DNA of 64,000 nucleotides, from positions 1 to 64,000 of the forward strand of contig JAEEOO010000028.1 in the NCBI GenBank assembly GCA_016284315.1, written 5' to 3'. Under the pieces are notes generated by a model. The model searched no databases. It was not told the DNA's origin and saw nothing but the letters and a program-made list of their open reading frames with translations. Within the stretch, counting starts at the first letter, position 1, and each line of letters starts with the position of its first letter. This DNA comes from Lachnospiraceae bacterium. Lineage in GTDB: Bacteria; Bacillota; Clostridia; Lachnospirales; Lachnospiraceae. This document shows positions 18,794 through 30,462 of the stretch, piece by piece. The position numbers and the translations under genes are program-made.

Positions 18794-20278
18794 TCACAAT
18801 ACAGGCGCAAGGAGTCTTGATATCTGCTCCTTGAAACGTATGAAATACTTTCTCTTTCTGTATTCCTCTTTGGTCATGACGGAGCATTCCTTTACGTCGT
18901 TCATAAAGATCTCGGTCATTTCCTTTGCCTTGTCACGGTCATAGACCACTGCATTTACTTCGAAGTCGAGAGCAAAGGAGCGGATGTCCATGTTTGCGGT
19001 TCCGTAGGTGTAAACCTCTTCGTCCGCAATAAGGCCCTTGGCGTGGAGGAAGCCGCCTTCGTATTTGTAGCAGGTTGCGCCTGCTTCCACAAGCTCACCG
19101 GCAAAGCAGTGAGTCGCCCAGTAAACAAAGGGATGGTCGGGCTTGCAGGGAATCATGACACGAACGTCAACCCCCGATTGAGCCGCCAGTTTAAGGGCAT
19201 TTAATATGCAGTCATCCGGGATCAAATAGGGAGACTGAATATAAACGGATTTCTTTGCGTGGGAGATGAGATAAACGTAATTGTCCCTTATCTGCTGCAT
19301 CTCACTGTTGGGACCGGAGCTGACGATCTGGATATTACAGTTGTCCTTTCCGATCTCGTGGGAACCTACCTCCCACATATCATCTCTGTCGAAAAGCTTC
19401 TCGCCGGTGACGTAAGCCCAGTCAAGGGCAAATCGTCCGTGGAGAAGATAAGCCGCCTCGCCGGTAATGCGAAGGTGGGTGTCCCTCCAGTGGCCGAACT
19501 TTTCTTCCATATCGATGTATTCACGGCCGATGTTGAAACCGCCGATATAAGCAACTCTGTTGTCAATAACAACGATCTTTCTGTGGTCACGGTAGTTGAC
19601 GCGGAGCTGGATCTTGCCGAACAACGCGGGCCAGAAGCCGCCTACCTTAATGCCCATCTTTTGGATCTTTTTCCAATAACTTCTCGGGGTGGATCTTGCG
19701 CCGAGGCCGTCGTAAAGGACTCTGACTTCAACGCCCTCTTCCACCTTTTGGCGGAGGATCTCCACGATCTCGTCCATGAGCTCGTCGTTTCTTATAATAT
19801 AATATTGAAAGTCAATGAACTTGGTTGCCTTTTTAAGGTCTTCCTTAAGGGCCGCAAACTTTGTCTGGCCGCTGGTAAATACTTCCACGTCGTTTCCGCC
19901 GGACAAAGGAGCATAGGAATTGTGGAGGTTATAATAAACCAGTTGTTTAAAGTCGTAGAGCTCCTGGGGCAGTTCCTGCTTTGAACTCAGTTTTTCAAGC
20001 TCCAGCTTCTGCTCGTGGATCCTGTTCTGCATCATCTCCTCGAAGCCTTTTTCGTGGAACATTCTCCTTTTATTCAGAGTCGTTCCCGCAAGGAGGTAGA
20101 TGACAAAGCCTATAACGGGGAAGGCGAGCATGAGAAGAATCCATGCCCAGACGCTCTTGGGATTCTTGCGCTCGAAGAACACAGCGATGAGTGCGAAGAT
20201 GATATCAAACCCAATAAGAGCATAAACAACATAGTGCCAAACCGTCTTTGTAGTTTCCCAAACAACCGGCCAGTTCAT
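18794..20278 (-). CDS. cls: Cardiolipin synthase (phospholipase D superfamily)
   Basis: N-terminal TM region; two HKD motifs: HRKIVVIDNRVAYIGGFNIG and HAKGLIADEEVYTYGTANMD. Confidence 0.92.
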   Translation of the reverse strand: MNWPVVWETTKTVWHYVVYALIGFDIIFALIAVFFERKNPKSVWAWILLMLAFPVIGFVIYLLAGTTLNKRRMFHEKGFEEMMQNRIHEQKLELEKLSSKQELPQELYDFKQLVYYNLHNSYAPLSGGNDVEVFTSGQTKFAALKEDLKKATKFIDFQYYIIRNDELMDEIVEILRQKVEEGVEVRVLYDGLGARSTPRSYWKKIQKMGIKVGGFWPALFGKIQLRVNYRDHRKIVVIDNRVAYIGGFNIGREYIDMEEKFGHWRDTHLRITGEAAYLLHGRFALDWAYVTGEKLFDRDDMWEVGSHEIGKDNCNIQIVSSGPNSEMQQIRDNYVYLISHAKKSVYIQSPYLIPDDCILNALKLAAQSGVDVRVMIPCKPDHPFVYWATHCFAGELVEAGATCYKYEGGFLHAKGLIADEEVYTYGTANMDIRSFALDFEVNAVVYDRDKAKEMTEIFMNDVKECSVMTKEEYRKRKYFIRFKEQISRLLAPVL

Positions 20279-20375
20279 TTCTCTTTCCCTCTCTATTAAA
20301 TCAACACACAGATATAGATATTTTACCACATATGTGCTAAAATCATATACAGATTTTTTGACTAAGGAGCAATTT

Positions 20376-20882
20376 ATGGCTACATTCGGTATTTTACTTT
20401 TTACACTTACACCTGCGATCATCGTACCCATCGTAGTGCTTGTGGTACTTATCGCACTTTTCATCGTTTTATATTTTCTCGGCAAGAAGGCTCAGAAAAA
20501 GCAGGACGAGCAGCAGGAGATCATGCAGGCAAACAAGCAGTACGTTACAATGCTTGTTATTGACAAGAAGAAGCTTACCATTACAAAGTCAGGTCTTCCC
20601 CAGAGCGTTATCGACCAGACTCCCAAGTATCTTCGTTGGCAGAAGCTTCCCGTTGTTAAGGCAAAGGTTGGACCCCAGATGGTTACCATGATCGCCGATG
20701 ACAAGATCTTTGCAGATCTCCCCGTTAAGAAGGAGATCAAGGCAGGTATCAGCGGACTTTATATCGTTGATTTCAAGGGTGCTCACGGAAAGCTTGCTAC
20801 TCCCGAGAAGAAGAAAAAGAAGGGACCTGCAGCTTGGATCGAAAAGCTTCAGGAAAAAGCAGGCGCTAAGCCCATTAAGTAA
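20376..20882 (+). CDS. Conserved hypothetical protein with N-terminal TM helix
   Basis: MATFGILLFTLTPAIIVPIVVLVVLIALFIVLYFLGKKAQKKQ; ORF with consistent codon usage, followed by a terminator. Confidence 0.75.
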   Translation: MATFGILLFTLTPAIIVPIVVLVVLIALFIVLYFLGKKAQKKQDEQQEIMQANKQYVTMLVIDKKKLTITKSGLPQSVIDQTPKYLRWQKLPVVKAKVGPQMVTMIADDKIFADLPVKKEIKAGISGLYIVDFKGAHGKLATPEKKKKKGPAAWIEKLQEKAGAKPIK

Positions 20883-20902
20883 TTAAAAAGTAATTGAAAC
20901 AC

Positions 20903-20928
20903 AAAACCCGGCTTATATGCCGGGTTTT
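20903..20928. terminator. Terminator
   Basis: AAAACCCGGC-ttatat-GCCGGGTTTT. Confidence 0.85.
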
Positions 20929-20958
20929 ATTTTGCTTATTTATGTTGTTACTTTTAGT

Positions 20959-21375
20959 CTACTCCGTCACATGAATGTGGATGGTGGCATCCGCAGGGTC
21001 TGTATTGGCAAGAGCCATTCTGTATCTGATAAAGATTTCCAGAGATTCTTCCTTCTCATCAATTGTCAGGGTCTCTGTATCGATCTCAAGGAGCATGCTT
21101 CCAAGGCTTGTTACATACATGGATCTTGTTGTGTTTCCCACATCAAAGACCATAGTAGTTTCAGCGATACCTCTGTACTCAACGGTTACGGTCTTCCCCT
21201 CGATCTTGATCATAGCCTTGCGCTTCGCATTGGTCTCGGGATCGACTTCGGTGTATCTGATGTAATTCTTTCCGTTCTTCTCGTAGTACAGGCCCTCGGT
21301 GTGGGTCTTTAAAACTTCTTTATCGCTTCCTTTTCCGTGAGTTCCGGTGATCTTGATCTTTACGTCTTTGTTCAT
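20959..21375 (-). CDS. DUF1934 family protein (YwiB-like beta-barrel)
   Basis: VKIKITGTHGKGSDKEVLKTHTEGLYYEKNGKNYIRYTEVDPETNAKRKAMIKIEGKTVTVEYRG. Confidence 0.75.
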   Translation of the reverse strand: MNKDVKIKITGTHGKGSDKEVLKTHTEGLYYEKNGKNYIRYTEVDPETNAKRKAMIKIEGKTVTVEYRGIAETTMVFDVGNTTRSMYVTSLGSMLLEIDTETLTIDEKEESLEIFIRYRMALANTDPADATIHIHVTE

Positions 21376-21384
21376 GCTTTCTTC

Positions 21385-22263
21385 CTAAACGGTGGTAGTA
21401 ACAAAAATGTCCTTTGCGGGACATCCTTCAGTTTCCCTGAGGGCTTTTGCCGCCTTTTCGGCTGAAGTCTTATCCGGGAATACTCCAAATACGGTGGGGC
21501 CGCTTCCGCTCATTAAGCTTCCAAGGCTTCCGTTTGTATCAAGGATGTCCTTGATCTTTTGAACTTCGGGACAGGCAGGAATAGTTACGCACTCAAGAAT
21601 GTTTCCAAGCTTTGATGCGATCTTTTCTGCAATATTTCCTTCGCCCTTTTCGATGATCTCTTTCATTCCCTTAACGTCGGGATGAGTGGGATTAGGAAGA
21701 GCGTCCAGATGCTCGTATACGTATTTGGTTGAAACGCCGGCTTCGGGCTTTGCTATAACAAGGTCGATAGAACCAATGGTTCTAAGAGGCGACAACTTTT
21801 CTCCGATACCCTCTGCCAACATTGTACCACCTTTTATACAATAAGGCACGTCTGCTCCGATCTTTACTCCAAGTTCGCAGAGTTCATCATCGGTTAGCTG
21901 TAAGTTGAAGAGCTCATTTATTCCGTGTAAGGTCGCTGCCGCGTCGGTGCTTCCTCCCGCCATTCCTGCTGCCATGGGGATGTTCTTTGTTAAGGAGATC
22001 AGTACTCCCTTGCTTGAATCCACCTTGGGCAATAAAAGGGCTGCTGCCTTGTAGATAAGATTGTCCTTATTATCCGCTGTGATGTCGCTGTCAAAGATGA
22101 TGCGCTCTTCGCCTTCTTTAACTTCGATAACATCAAAAGAAAGCTCGTCGCGTAAACCGATGGTCTGCATGATCATACAGACCTCGTGATATCCGTTCTC
22201 GAGCTTTCCTATTACATCCAAGGATAAATTGATTTTAGCGTATGCTTCTTTTACGATCGCCAA
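21385..22263 (-). CDS. ispE: 4-diphosphocytidyl-2-C-methyl-D-erythritol kinase
   Basis: AYAKINLSLDVIGKLENGYHEVCMIMQTIGLRDEL; NIPMAAGMAGGSTDAAATL; MSGSGPTVFGVF. Confidence 0.96.
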   Translation of the reverse strand: MAIVKEAYAKINLSLDVIGKLENGYHEVCMIMQTIGLRDELSFDVIEVKEGEERIIFDSDITADNKDNLIYKAAALLLPKVDSSKGVLISLTKNIPMAAGMAGGSTDAAATLHGINELFNLQLTDDELCELGVKIGADVPYCIKGGTMLAEGIGEKLSPLRTIGSIDLVIAKPEAGVSTKYVYEHLDALPNPTHPDVKGMKEIIEKGEGNIAEKIASKLGNILECVTIPACPEVQKIKDILDTNGSLGSLMSGSGPTVFGVFPDKTSAEKAAKALRETEGCPAKDIFVTTTV

Positions 22264-22294
22264 TTTATTTTCCTCAAAAATTTATTTATAAAAA

Positions 22295-23188
22295 CTATTT
22301 GCTTCTCTGTTCCTGACAGCACTGCATGCTGACTCTTTCATTGGGTTCAACAGATGAAGTAATGAATGCGTTGGAACCGATGACTGCGTCGTGGCCGATG
22401 ACGGTCTCTCCGCCAAGGATAGATGCTCCGGCATAGATGGTAACTCTGTCCTCGATGGTGGGGTGACGTTTTGTTCCCTTAAGGCTCTGGCCTCCTCTTG
22501 TGGAGAGTGCACCAATGGTTACACCCTGATATACCTTTACGTACTCACCGATAATGGTGGTCTCACCGATAACGATTCCTGTACCGTGATCGATAAAGAA
22601 ATACTTGCCAATGGTTGCACCGGGATGAATGTCGATTCCGGTTCTTGAGTGAGCGTACTCGGTCCACATCCTGGGGATGAGAGGAACGCCAAGTGTAAAG
22701 AGCTCATGGGCAATTCGGCTTATGGTAATTGCACGAAGGCCGGGATAACAAAGAATGATCTCGTTGGTGTTGTATGCTGCGGGATCCCCCTCAAAAGAAG
22801 CCTGCACGTCTGTCTCCACAAGGTCTCTTACCTTGGGGATACGGCTTAAGAATTCATGAGTGATCTCTTCAGCCTTTTTTGCGATATCCTCATCGCTGAC
22901 ATTCTCGTACTCCGATGACTGTCTTAAAGCGATGGGAATCTGTTTAACGAGGTTATAGTATACGTCCTCAATAAGGACGGTAAGCCTGCTGTCAATGTTG
23001 TAGAAGCGGTATCCCTTTTCTCTGTAGAAAGCTGGGAACACGATCTTTACAAGTTTATCAAGAATATCATTTACAGCTTCTCTGTCCGGCTGCTCAAAGA
23101 GCTTGTCCGGATTGATGATGCTGGGCTTCTGATAGTTCTTAAGTATCTCGCTTGTCAGAGCTTTGATCTCTTTGTTTTCCTGGGCCAT
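22295..23188 (-). CDS. cysE: Serine O-acetyltransferase
   Basis: Left-handed beta helix: IDIHPGATIGKYFFIDHGTGIVIGETTIIGEYVKVYQGVTIGALSTRGGQSLKGTKRHPTIEDRVTIYAGASILGG. Confidence 0.92.
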   Translation of the reverse strand: MAQENKEIKALTSEILKNYQKPSIINPDKLFEQPDREAVNDILDKLVKIVFPAFYREKGYRFYNIDSRLTVLIEDVYYNLVKQIPIALRQSSEYENVSDEDIAKKAEEITHEFLSRIPKVRDLVETDVQASFEGDPAAYNTNEIILCYPGLRAITISRIAHELFTLGVPLIPRMWTEYAHSRTGIDIHPGATIGKYFFIDHGTGIVIGETTIIGEYVKVYQGVTIGALSTRGGQSLKGTKRHPTIEDRVTIYAGASILGGETVIGHDAVIGSNAFITSSVEPNERVSMQCCQEQRSK

Positions 23189-23209
23189 GTCTGCCTCCGA
23201 TGTTTGGTG

Positions 23210-24385
23210 TTATTTACCGAAACGCTTTTTCTTTTTTCCGTCGTCGGGATCCTTTGATGTCTCGTTAGCTACAGCGTTTAAGCTGTCACCGGTAAGCTTA
23301 TCAAACGCGATGAGAGCTTCTCTTGCTTCCTTTGAAAGCTTGTCCGGAGTCTTGATGATGAGGTTGATGTAGTGATCGCCTCTGACGCCCTTGCTTCTCC
23401 AGGAAGGTACTCCCTTTCCGCGAAGTCTGACACGTGTGTCGGTAGGGGTTCCGGGCTTAACGGTGTAAGCAACTTTTCCGTCAACGGTATCAATAAGAAT
23501 ATCTCCGCCGAGGGTAGCAACCGCAAATGAGATAGGAACGTTGGAGAAGATATCGAATCCGTCTCTCTGGAAGATCTCGTGAGGACGTACTCTGACTTCA
23601 ACACGCGCATCTCCTCTGGGGCCGCCGTTTCTTCCGGGATCGCCGAGTCCGGGCATGTTAACTGCCTGGCCGTTGTCGATACCTGCGGGGATGTTAACGG
23701 AGTATTTCTTCTTCATGGGAATGAATCCGTTGCCGCGACAGTCGGGACATTTCTCGCGAATGATCTTACCTGTTCCCTGACAATCGGGGCAGGCTTCAAC
23801 GCTTCTCATCATGCCGAGCATTGACTGTCTTGTGCGAACTACCTGACCTTTACCACCACAGGTAGAACAGGTCTCAGGCTTGGTTCCCTTCTTGGCTCCT
23901 GTTCCGCCACATGATGAACAGGTCTCCTTTACGGTGAGCTCGATCTCTTTCTCGCATCCGAATACTGCCTCAAGGAAATCAAGGTCTACACGGGTACGGA
24001 TGTTGGCACCCTTCATGGGGCCGTTGCTGTTGCCGCCGTATGTACGGCCACCGCCGAATATATTGCTGAAAATATCTCCGAAACCAAATGAACCGAAGAT
24101 ATCTGAAAAGTCCATTCCGCTGAAATCGAATCCACCACCGCCGGCACCGCCGTCAAAGGCTGAATGTCCGAACTGGTCGTACTTACGTCTCTTCTCGGGA
24201 TCCGACAATACTGCATAAGCTTCAGAAGCCTCTTTGAATTTGGCTTCCGCTTCTTCTTTATTGTTGGGGTTAGCATCCGGATGGTACTTCTTTGCCAAGT
24301 CCCTGTATGCTTTTTTAAGTGTAGCATCATCGGCGTTTTTATCTACGCCGAGGACTTCGTAATAGTCCCTTTTTTGATCTGCCAT
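23210..24385 (-). CDS. dnaJ: Chaperone protein DnaJ
   Basis: [35 protein letters not shown]; zinc-finger CXXCXGXG repeats. Confidence 0.98.
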   Translation of the reverse strand: MADQKRDYYEVLGVDKNADDATLKKAYRDLAKKYHPDANPNNKEEAEAKFKEASEAYAVLSDPEKRRKYDQFGHSAFDGGAGGGGFDFSGMDFSDIFGSFGFGDIFSNIFGGGRTYGGNSNGPMKGANIRTRVDLDFLEAVFGCEKEIELTVKETCSSCGGTGAKKGTKPETCSTCGGKGQVVRTRQSMLGMMRSVEACPDCQGTGKIIREKCPDCRGNGFIPMKKKYSVNIPAGIDNGQAVNMPGLGDPGRNGGPRGDARVEVRVRPHEIFQRDGFDIFSNVPISFAVATLGGDILIDTVDGKVAYTVKPGTPTDTRVRLRGKGVPSWRSKGVRGDHYINLIIKTPDKLSKEAREALIAFDKLTGDSLNAVANETSKDPDDGKKKKRFGK

Positions 24386-24413
24386 TTTAGTCTTCCTTAT
24401 TTATGCGCGTATA

Positions 24414-24432
24414 GGGGACAAAGAATGTCCCC
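24414..24432. repeat. Small GGGGACA/TGTCCCC hairpin upstream of dnaJ
   Basis: GGGGACA-aagaa-TGTCCCC. Confidence 0.5.
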
Positions 24433-24467
24433 TGCGCGTATTATAACATATTAGTAGTAATTTGATA

Positions 24468-24641
24468 CAAGATGCGCTAATTATCACGATGTCACAGAAT
24501 ACGTGACATCGTGCGCAACACTACGCTCATTCAAGATGCGCTAAAGTACACCGCATCTTGCGCGACACTCCGCTCCGCTTCGTGTGAAAAAGCTCGTAAA
24601 TTCATCGAGACTTTTTCATGTGCCTTGCAAAGTACGCAAGG
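24468..24641. repeat. Series of four hairpins in the dnaK-dnaJ spacer
   Basis: Stems 24485-24513 (CACGATGTCAC/GTGACATCGTG), 24532-24560 (CAAGATGCG/CGCATCTTG), 24585-24618 (TGAAAAAG-CTCG/CGAG-a-CTTTTTCA), 24623-24641 (CCTTGC/GCAAGG); direct repeat CAAGATGCGCTAA at 24468 and 24532. Confidence 0.75.
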
Positions 24642-24649
24642 CTCATCGC

Positions 24650-26581
<1,932 letters not shown>

Positions 26582-26613
26582 TTATAATTAAACATTGGTT
26601 ATTGTTTACAGGT

Positions 26614-27252
26614 TTATTCGGGTACGACTGCTACCATGCTGTAACGAAGCACGATTCCGTGGTAGGTGTATCCTTTCTGAAGTTCCGCGCAGATGGTTCC
26701 GGGTTCGTACTCGTCACTCTCCTGCTGGGTAACCGCATTGTGAAGGTTGGGATCGAGAGGTTTTCCGAGAGCTTCGATCTGCTCAACTCCAAGGTTCTCA
26801 AGTTCGGTCATATACTGTCTGTAGATCTTGTCCATTCCCTGAACGAAGGGATCGTCCTTCTTGTCTTCGGGAACTGTTGCCATTCCTCTTTCAAAGTTGT
26901 CGAGGATGGGAAGGAACTTCTTTAAGACTGATGCCGCTCCGTTGTCAAAGCTTGCTGTCTTTTCTTTTTCGGTACGGTTTCTGAAGTTCTCGAACTCTGC
27001 AAGCTGGCGTTTTACTTTATCGTCAAGAGCCGCAACCTGTTCTTTGAGAGCTTCTTTTTCTTTATCAACTTTTTCTTTGCCGAATTTCTTGCTCTTTTTG
27101 GAGCCTTCTTTTTCGGTCTCTTTTTCTTCAGCGCCTTCTGCTGTCTCTGCTTTTGTTTCTTGTGTTTCCTCTGCAGCTTCGGTGTTTACATTTTCAGTAT
27201 CTGCATTCTCAGGGCATTCGGCGTTTTTTTTCTTGATCTCTTCGTCTGCCAT
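26614..27252 (-). CDS. grpE: Nucleotide exchange factor GrpE
   Basis: QLAEFENFRNRTEKEKTASFDNGAASVLKKFLPILDNFERGMA; HNAVTQQESDEYEPGTICAELQKGYTYHGIVLRYSMVAVVPE. Confidence 0.95.
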   Translation of the reverse strand: MADEEIKKKNAECPENADTENVNTEAAEETQETKAETAEGAEEKETEKEGSKKSKKFGKEKVDKEKEALKEQVAALDDKVKRQLAEFENFRNRTEKEKTASFDNGAASVLKKFLPILDNFERGMATVPEDKKDDPFVQGMDKIYRQYMTELENLGVEQIEALGKPLDPNLHNAVTQQESDEYEPGTICAELQKGYTYHGIVLRYSMVAVVPE

Positions 27253-27270
27253 TTCAATACCTTTCTATCT

Positions 27271-28296
27271 TTATTCTTTTCTGTATAGGTCGTCCAGCTT
27301 TGTCTTGATGGATTTAAGAGTTCCGACAACCTTGTCATAATCCATTCTTCTGGGACCAACGATTCCGATGGTTCCCTTCATGCCGTCGCCGAGATCATAT
27401 GTGGCAGTAACCACGCTGCAATCCTGCATGTTCGTATTGGCGTTCTCGCCGCCGATGTAAACCTGGATGCCTGTCTCTTCGCCGGGTTCTGAATTCTGGA
27501 TGATGTCTCCCAAAACTTCTTTTTCTTCGAAAGCGGTGATAAGCTTTCTTGCGCTTTCGTTGTCCGCAAGCTCGGGATATTTGAAGATGTTGTTGGTACC
27601 GCTGGTGTAAACCTCAAGGTCCTTGTCCTCTGAAAGTGTTTCAACAACTTCGTCGATCACATCACCGATGACACCGCTGTGGATGCCTGCCTGCTGTTTA
27701 AGCTTTGCCACCATGCTTAAGTTTATCTCCTCGATGGCAAGTCCGTTAAGCTGAGTATTAAGAAGCATGTTCAGCTTAAGCATTGTCTCGTCGTCGATCT
27801 CTTCGGACACTTCGATCATCCTGTTACGGATCATGTTTCCTTCGATGACTACGACTGCAAGTAAGTGGTTTGAATCAACTCTTGAAAGCTGGATGAACTT
27901 GAGCTTGTTTAAGTGAGTCATGGGGGCGGTGATCATTGTTGCGTACTGGGTATCCTTTGCAAGGATCTTGACCACCGACTTAAGCATGTCTTCAAGTCTG
28001 TCCTGTCTCTCAAGGAGCATGTCCTTCATGTCGGCAACTTCTCTTTCCTTTGCTTCCATAAGAGTATCTACATAGAAGCGATATCCTTTATCGGAAGGAA
28101 TTCTGCCGGCTGAGGTGTGGGGCTGTACGATGTAGCCCATCTCCTCAAGGTCAGCCATCTCATTTCTTATTGTTGCGGAACTAAGATTAAGATCCGTGTA
28201 TTTCGAGATCGTCCTGCTGCCGACGGGTTCGCCGGTCTCAAGATAATTTCTGATGATCGCCTGAAGGATTTTTGTCTTGCGCTCATCCATCTCCAT
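27271..28296 (-). CDS. hrcA: Heat-inducible transcription repressor HrcA
   Basis: ERKTKILQAIIRNYLETGEPVGSRTISKYTDLNLSSATIRNEMADLEEMGYIVQPHTSAGRIPSDKGYRFYVD. Confidence 0.98.
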   Translation of the reverse strand: MEMDERKTKILQAIIRNYLETGEPVGSRTISKYTDLNLSSATIRNEMADLEEMGYIVQPHTSAGRIPSDKGYRFYVDTLMEAKEREVADMKDMLLERQDRLEDMLKSVVKILAKDTQYATMITAPMTHLNKLKFIQLSRVDSNHLLAVVVIEGNMIRNRMIEVSEEIDDETMLKLNMLLNTQLNGLAIEEINLSMVAKLKQQAGIHSGVIGDVIDEVVETLSEDKDLEVYTSGTNNIFKYPELADNESARKLITAFEEKEVLGDIIQNSEPGEETGIQVYIGGENANTNMQDCSVVTATYDLGDGMKGTIGIVGPRRMDYDKVVGTLKSIKTKLDDLYRKE

Positions 28297-28358
28297 CTGC
28301 TTCCGCTCCTTTAATGATTGAAGGCTTTATGCCACCTGATTGCTACTTTTTAGATTTG

Positions 28359-28385
28359 TTAGCACTCATTAAAGTAGAGTGCTAA
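28359..28385 (-). promoter_or_regulatory. CIRCE operator (HrcA binding site)
   Basis: TTAGCACTC-N9-GAGTGCTAA, exact consensus. Confidence 0.97.
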
Positions 28386-28399
28386 TATCTTCTTAAACT

Positions 28400-28428
28400 A
28401 AATTATCACTAACCCCATTCTATGTCAA
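28400..28428 (-). promoter_or_regulatory. Sigma-A promoter of the hrcA operon
   Basis: Minus strand TTGACA-N17-TAATTT immediately upstream of CIRCE. Confidence 0.75.
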
Positions 28429-28494
28429 CTCATAAATTCTAAAAGAATTCTAAAAAACCTAAAACAATTTTGTTCCCGGGATTTCTTGCAAAAA

Positions 28495-28526
28495 AAGACC
28501 TGCAGTGAATGATCACCACAGGTCTT
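28495..28526 (-). terminator. Terminator downstream of the H1-like gene
   Basis: AAGACCTG...CAGGTCTT with inner GTGA/TCAC. Confidence 0.65.
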
Positions 28527-28547
28527 GTTATTTCTTATATATATAGA

Positions 28548-29120
28548 TCAGAAGTTGTAGTACATGTCAAAGGAGTCGTGAATCTCACCGTTAATAACAC
28601 TGTATACTTTCTGCTCTGCAAGGTTGATGTAGATCTCGATTGACTTAACATCAGCGCTCTTTAATCCAAGATCGAATTTAGCACGATCCTTTGCAGTCTT
28701 GAGATACTGCTTTAAGAGTGCATCAGCTGATACGTTCTTTCCATCAACTGCAAATACAGCATTGGTCTTAACAACGGTTTTCTTAGCAGCTTTCTTAGCG
28801 GGCTTCTTTGTAGCTACCTTCTTTGCGGTTGTAGCCTTCTTTGCTACTTCCTTCTTAGCAGGTGCTGCCTTCTTTGCGGTAGCAGCCTTCTTTGCAGGTG
28901 CCTTCTTTGCTGCTTCCTTCTTAGCAGGTGCTGCAGCTTTCTTTGCAGGTGCCTTCTTTGCTACTTCTTTCTTCGCAGGTGCTGCCTTCTTTGCAGCGGG
29001 CTTCTTTGCAGCGGCCTTCTTAGGTGCTTCTTTCTTAGCAGCTTCTGCAGCAGGTGCAGCAGCCTTCACTTCAGTGCTAGCGGTTGTAGCCTTAGCTACA
29101 GTTTTCTTGGTAACTGCCAT
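28548..29120 (-). CDS. Histone H1-like Lys/Ala-rich protein with small C-terminal domain (possibly DUF6465-like)
   Basis: Repeats of AKKAAPAKKEVAKKAPAKKAAA over ~120 aa, then a folded-looking ~70 aa C-terminus FAVDGKNVSADALLKQYLKTAKDRAKFDLGLKSADVKSIEIYINLAEQKVYSVINGE. Confidence 0.8.
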   Translation of the reverse strand: MAVTKKTVAKATTASTEVKAAAPAAEAAKKEAPKKAAAKKPAAKKAAPAKKEVAKKAPAKKAAAPAKKEAAKKAPAKKAATAKKAAPAKKEVAKKATTAKKVATKKPAKKAAKKTVVKTNAVFAVDGKNVSADALLKQYLKTAKDRAKFDLGLKSADVKSIEIYINLAEQKVYSVINGEIHDSFDMYYNF

Positions 29121-29257
29121 GATGACATCTCCCTTCTGAAACTTTTAAATAAGTTAATTGGTTACAAATTAATTATCTAACGCTCAAATCGTAACGCTTT
29201 TTCGAACCATTGTCAACTTTTTGAGCGAATTTAACGCCATTTTAAAGCATTTTTCTG

Positions 29258-30442
29258 TCAATAATTTTCTTTGATAAACTTACGAAGTACAGGTAAGGAT
29301 CTTTCAACTTTTTCAGTATCGATACAATATGCCATTCTGAAATATCCCGGAGCGCCGAAAGTATCGGCAGGAACGAGGATGAGATCATACTTTAATGCCT
29401 TCTTTGAAAAGGCTTTTGCATCCTCTTCCGGAGCCTTGGGGAAGATGTAGAATGTTCCGTCAGGCTTGACAACGGTTATTCCAAGATCTACCAGTTCATT
29501 GTAGATCAGATTCATATTTGTTTCGTATACACTAAGGTCAGCTGTTAAATCTATCGTCTCTGCAACAGCGAGCTGTATTATGGAAGAAGGACAGTTGTGA
29601 CCGATTCCTCTTGAGATCTGTCCGCACATGTAAATAAATGTTTCTGCATCTTCACACGCGGGATTAACTGCCACGTATCCGATTCTTTCTCCGGGTACGG
29701 AAAGTGATTTGGAGAAAGAGTAGCACATGATGGAATTATCATAGTACTTTGAAACGCAAGGCGCTGTCTTTCCGCCGAATACGATCTCTCTGTAAGGCTC
29801 ATCGGTTATAAGGTAGATCGGATGTCCGTACTGTTTTGATTTTTCAGTCATGAGAGCCGCCAATTTTTTGATAGTCTCTTCGGAGTAAACAACACCGGTA
29901 GGATTGTTGGGTGTGTTCACAAGAACTGCCATGACTTTTTCTGTCATCATCTCTTCCGCTTTTTCAAAGTTGATCTGGAATGTATCAAGCTGGGGCGGAA
30001 CAACTTTTAATACCGCGCCGCTGAGATCAACGTAGGGATGATACTCGGGGAAGAAGGGGGCAAAGGTAAGAACTTCATCGCCGGGCACGGTAACAAGTCT
30101 TACTGCATGTGCGATCGCTCCTGCTGCTCCGCTGGTCATGAAAATGTGTTCCTTCCTATAAGGTAGTCCGAATCTTCTTTCAAGAGATGCGGCAACTTTT
30201 TCCCTAACCGATGTTATACCGAGGCTGGGTGAATAGCCATGAAGGTAATTTGTTTCTTCGTTCTGAAGCATCCTTATCATGGCATCCGTAAATTCCTGAG
30301 GGACGGGGACACTGGGGTTTCCGAGGCTGTAATCAAATACGTTCTCGTATCCGATCTCTTTTCCTCTTGCTGTTGCAAACTCTGAGAGTTCTCTGATGAC
30401 TGACTTGCCCGAGAGCATGTCCTTGTATTTTTGTACGAGCAT
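29258..30442 (-). CDS. Pyridoxal phosphate-dependent class I/II aminotransferase
   Basis: FDYSLGNPSVPVPQEFTDAM; VNTPNNPTGVVYSEE; YSFSKSLSVPGERIGYVAVNP. Confidence 0.93.
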   Translation of the reverse strand: MLVQKYKDMLSGKSVIRELSEFATARGKEIGYENVFDYSLGNPSVPVPQEFTDAMIRMLQNEETNYLHGYSPSLGITSVREKVAASLERRFGLPYRKEHIFMTSGAAGAIAHAVRLVTVPGDEVLTFAPFFPEYHPYVDLSGAVLKVVPPQLDTFQINFEKAEEMMTEKVMAVLVNTPNNPTGVVYSEETIKKLAALMTEKSKQYGHPIYLITDEPYREIVFGGKTAPCVSKYYDNSIMCYSFSKSLSVPGERIGYVAVNPACEDAETFIYMCGQISRGIGHNCPSSIIQLAVAETIDLTADLSVYETNMNLIYNELVDLGITVVKPDGTFYIFPKAPEEDAKAFSKKALKYDLILVPADTFGAPGYFRMAYCIDTEKVERSLPVLRKFIKENY

Positions 30443-30462
30443 TTTTGTTACCTCTGTATTAA

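Noticed and set aside
19259-19984. 241 aa + strand ORF opposite cls
   Set aside because: Antisense shadow of a well-supported gene; no recognisable domain or RBS.
28780-29060. Regular DNA repeats (gccttctttgcaggtgc...) that look like a tandem or CRISPR-like array
   Set aside because: They are the codons of the Lys/Ala-rich repeat in the H1-like protein; no unique spacers.
28699-29139. 146 aa + strand Phe/Ala-rich ORF
   Set aside because: Reverse complement of the AKK repeat; composition artefact.
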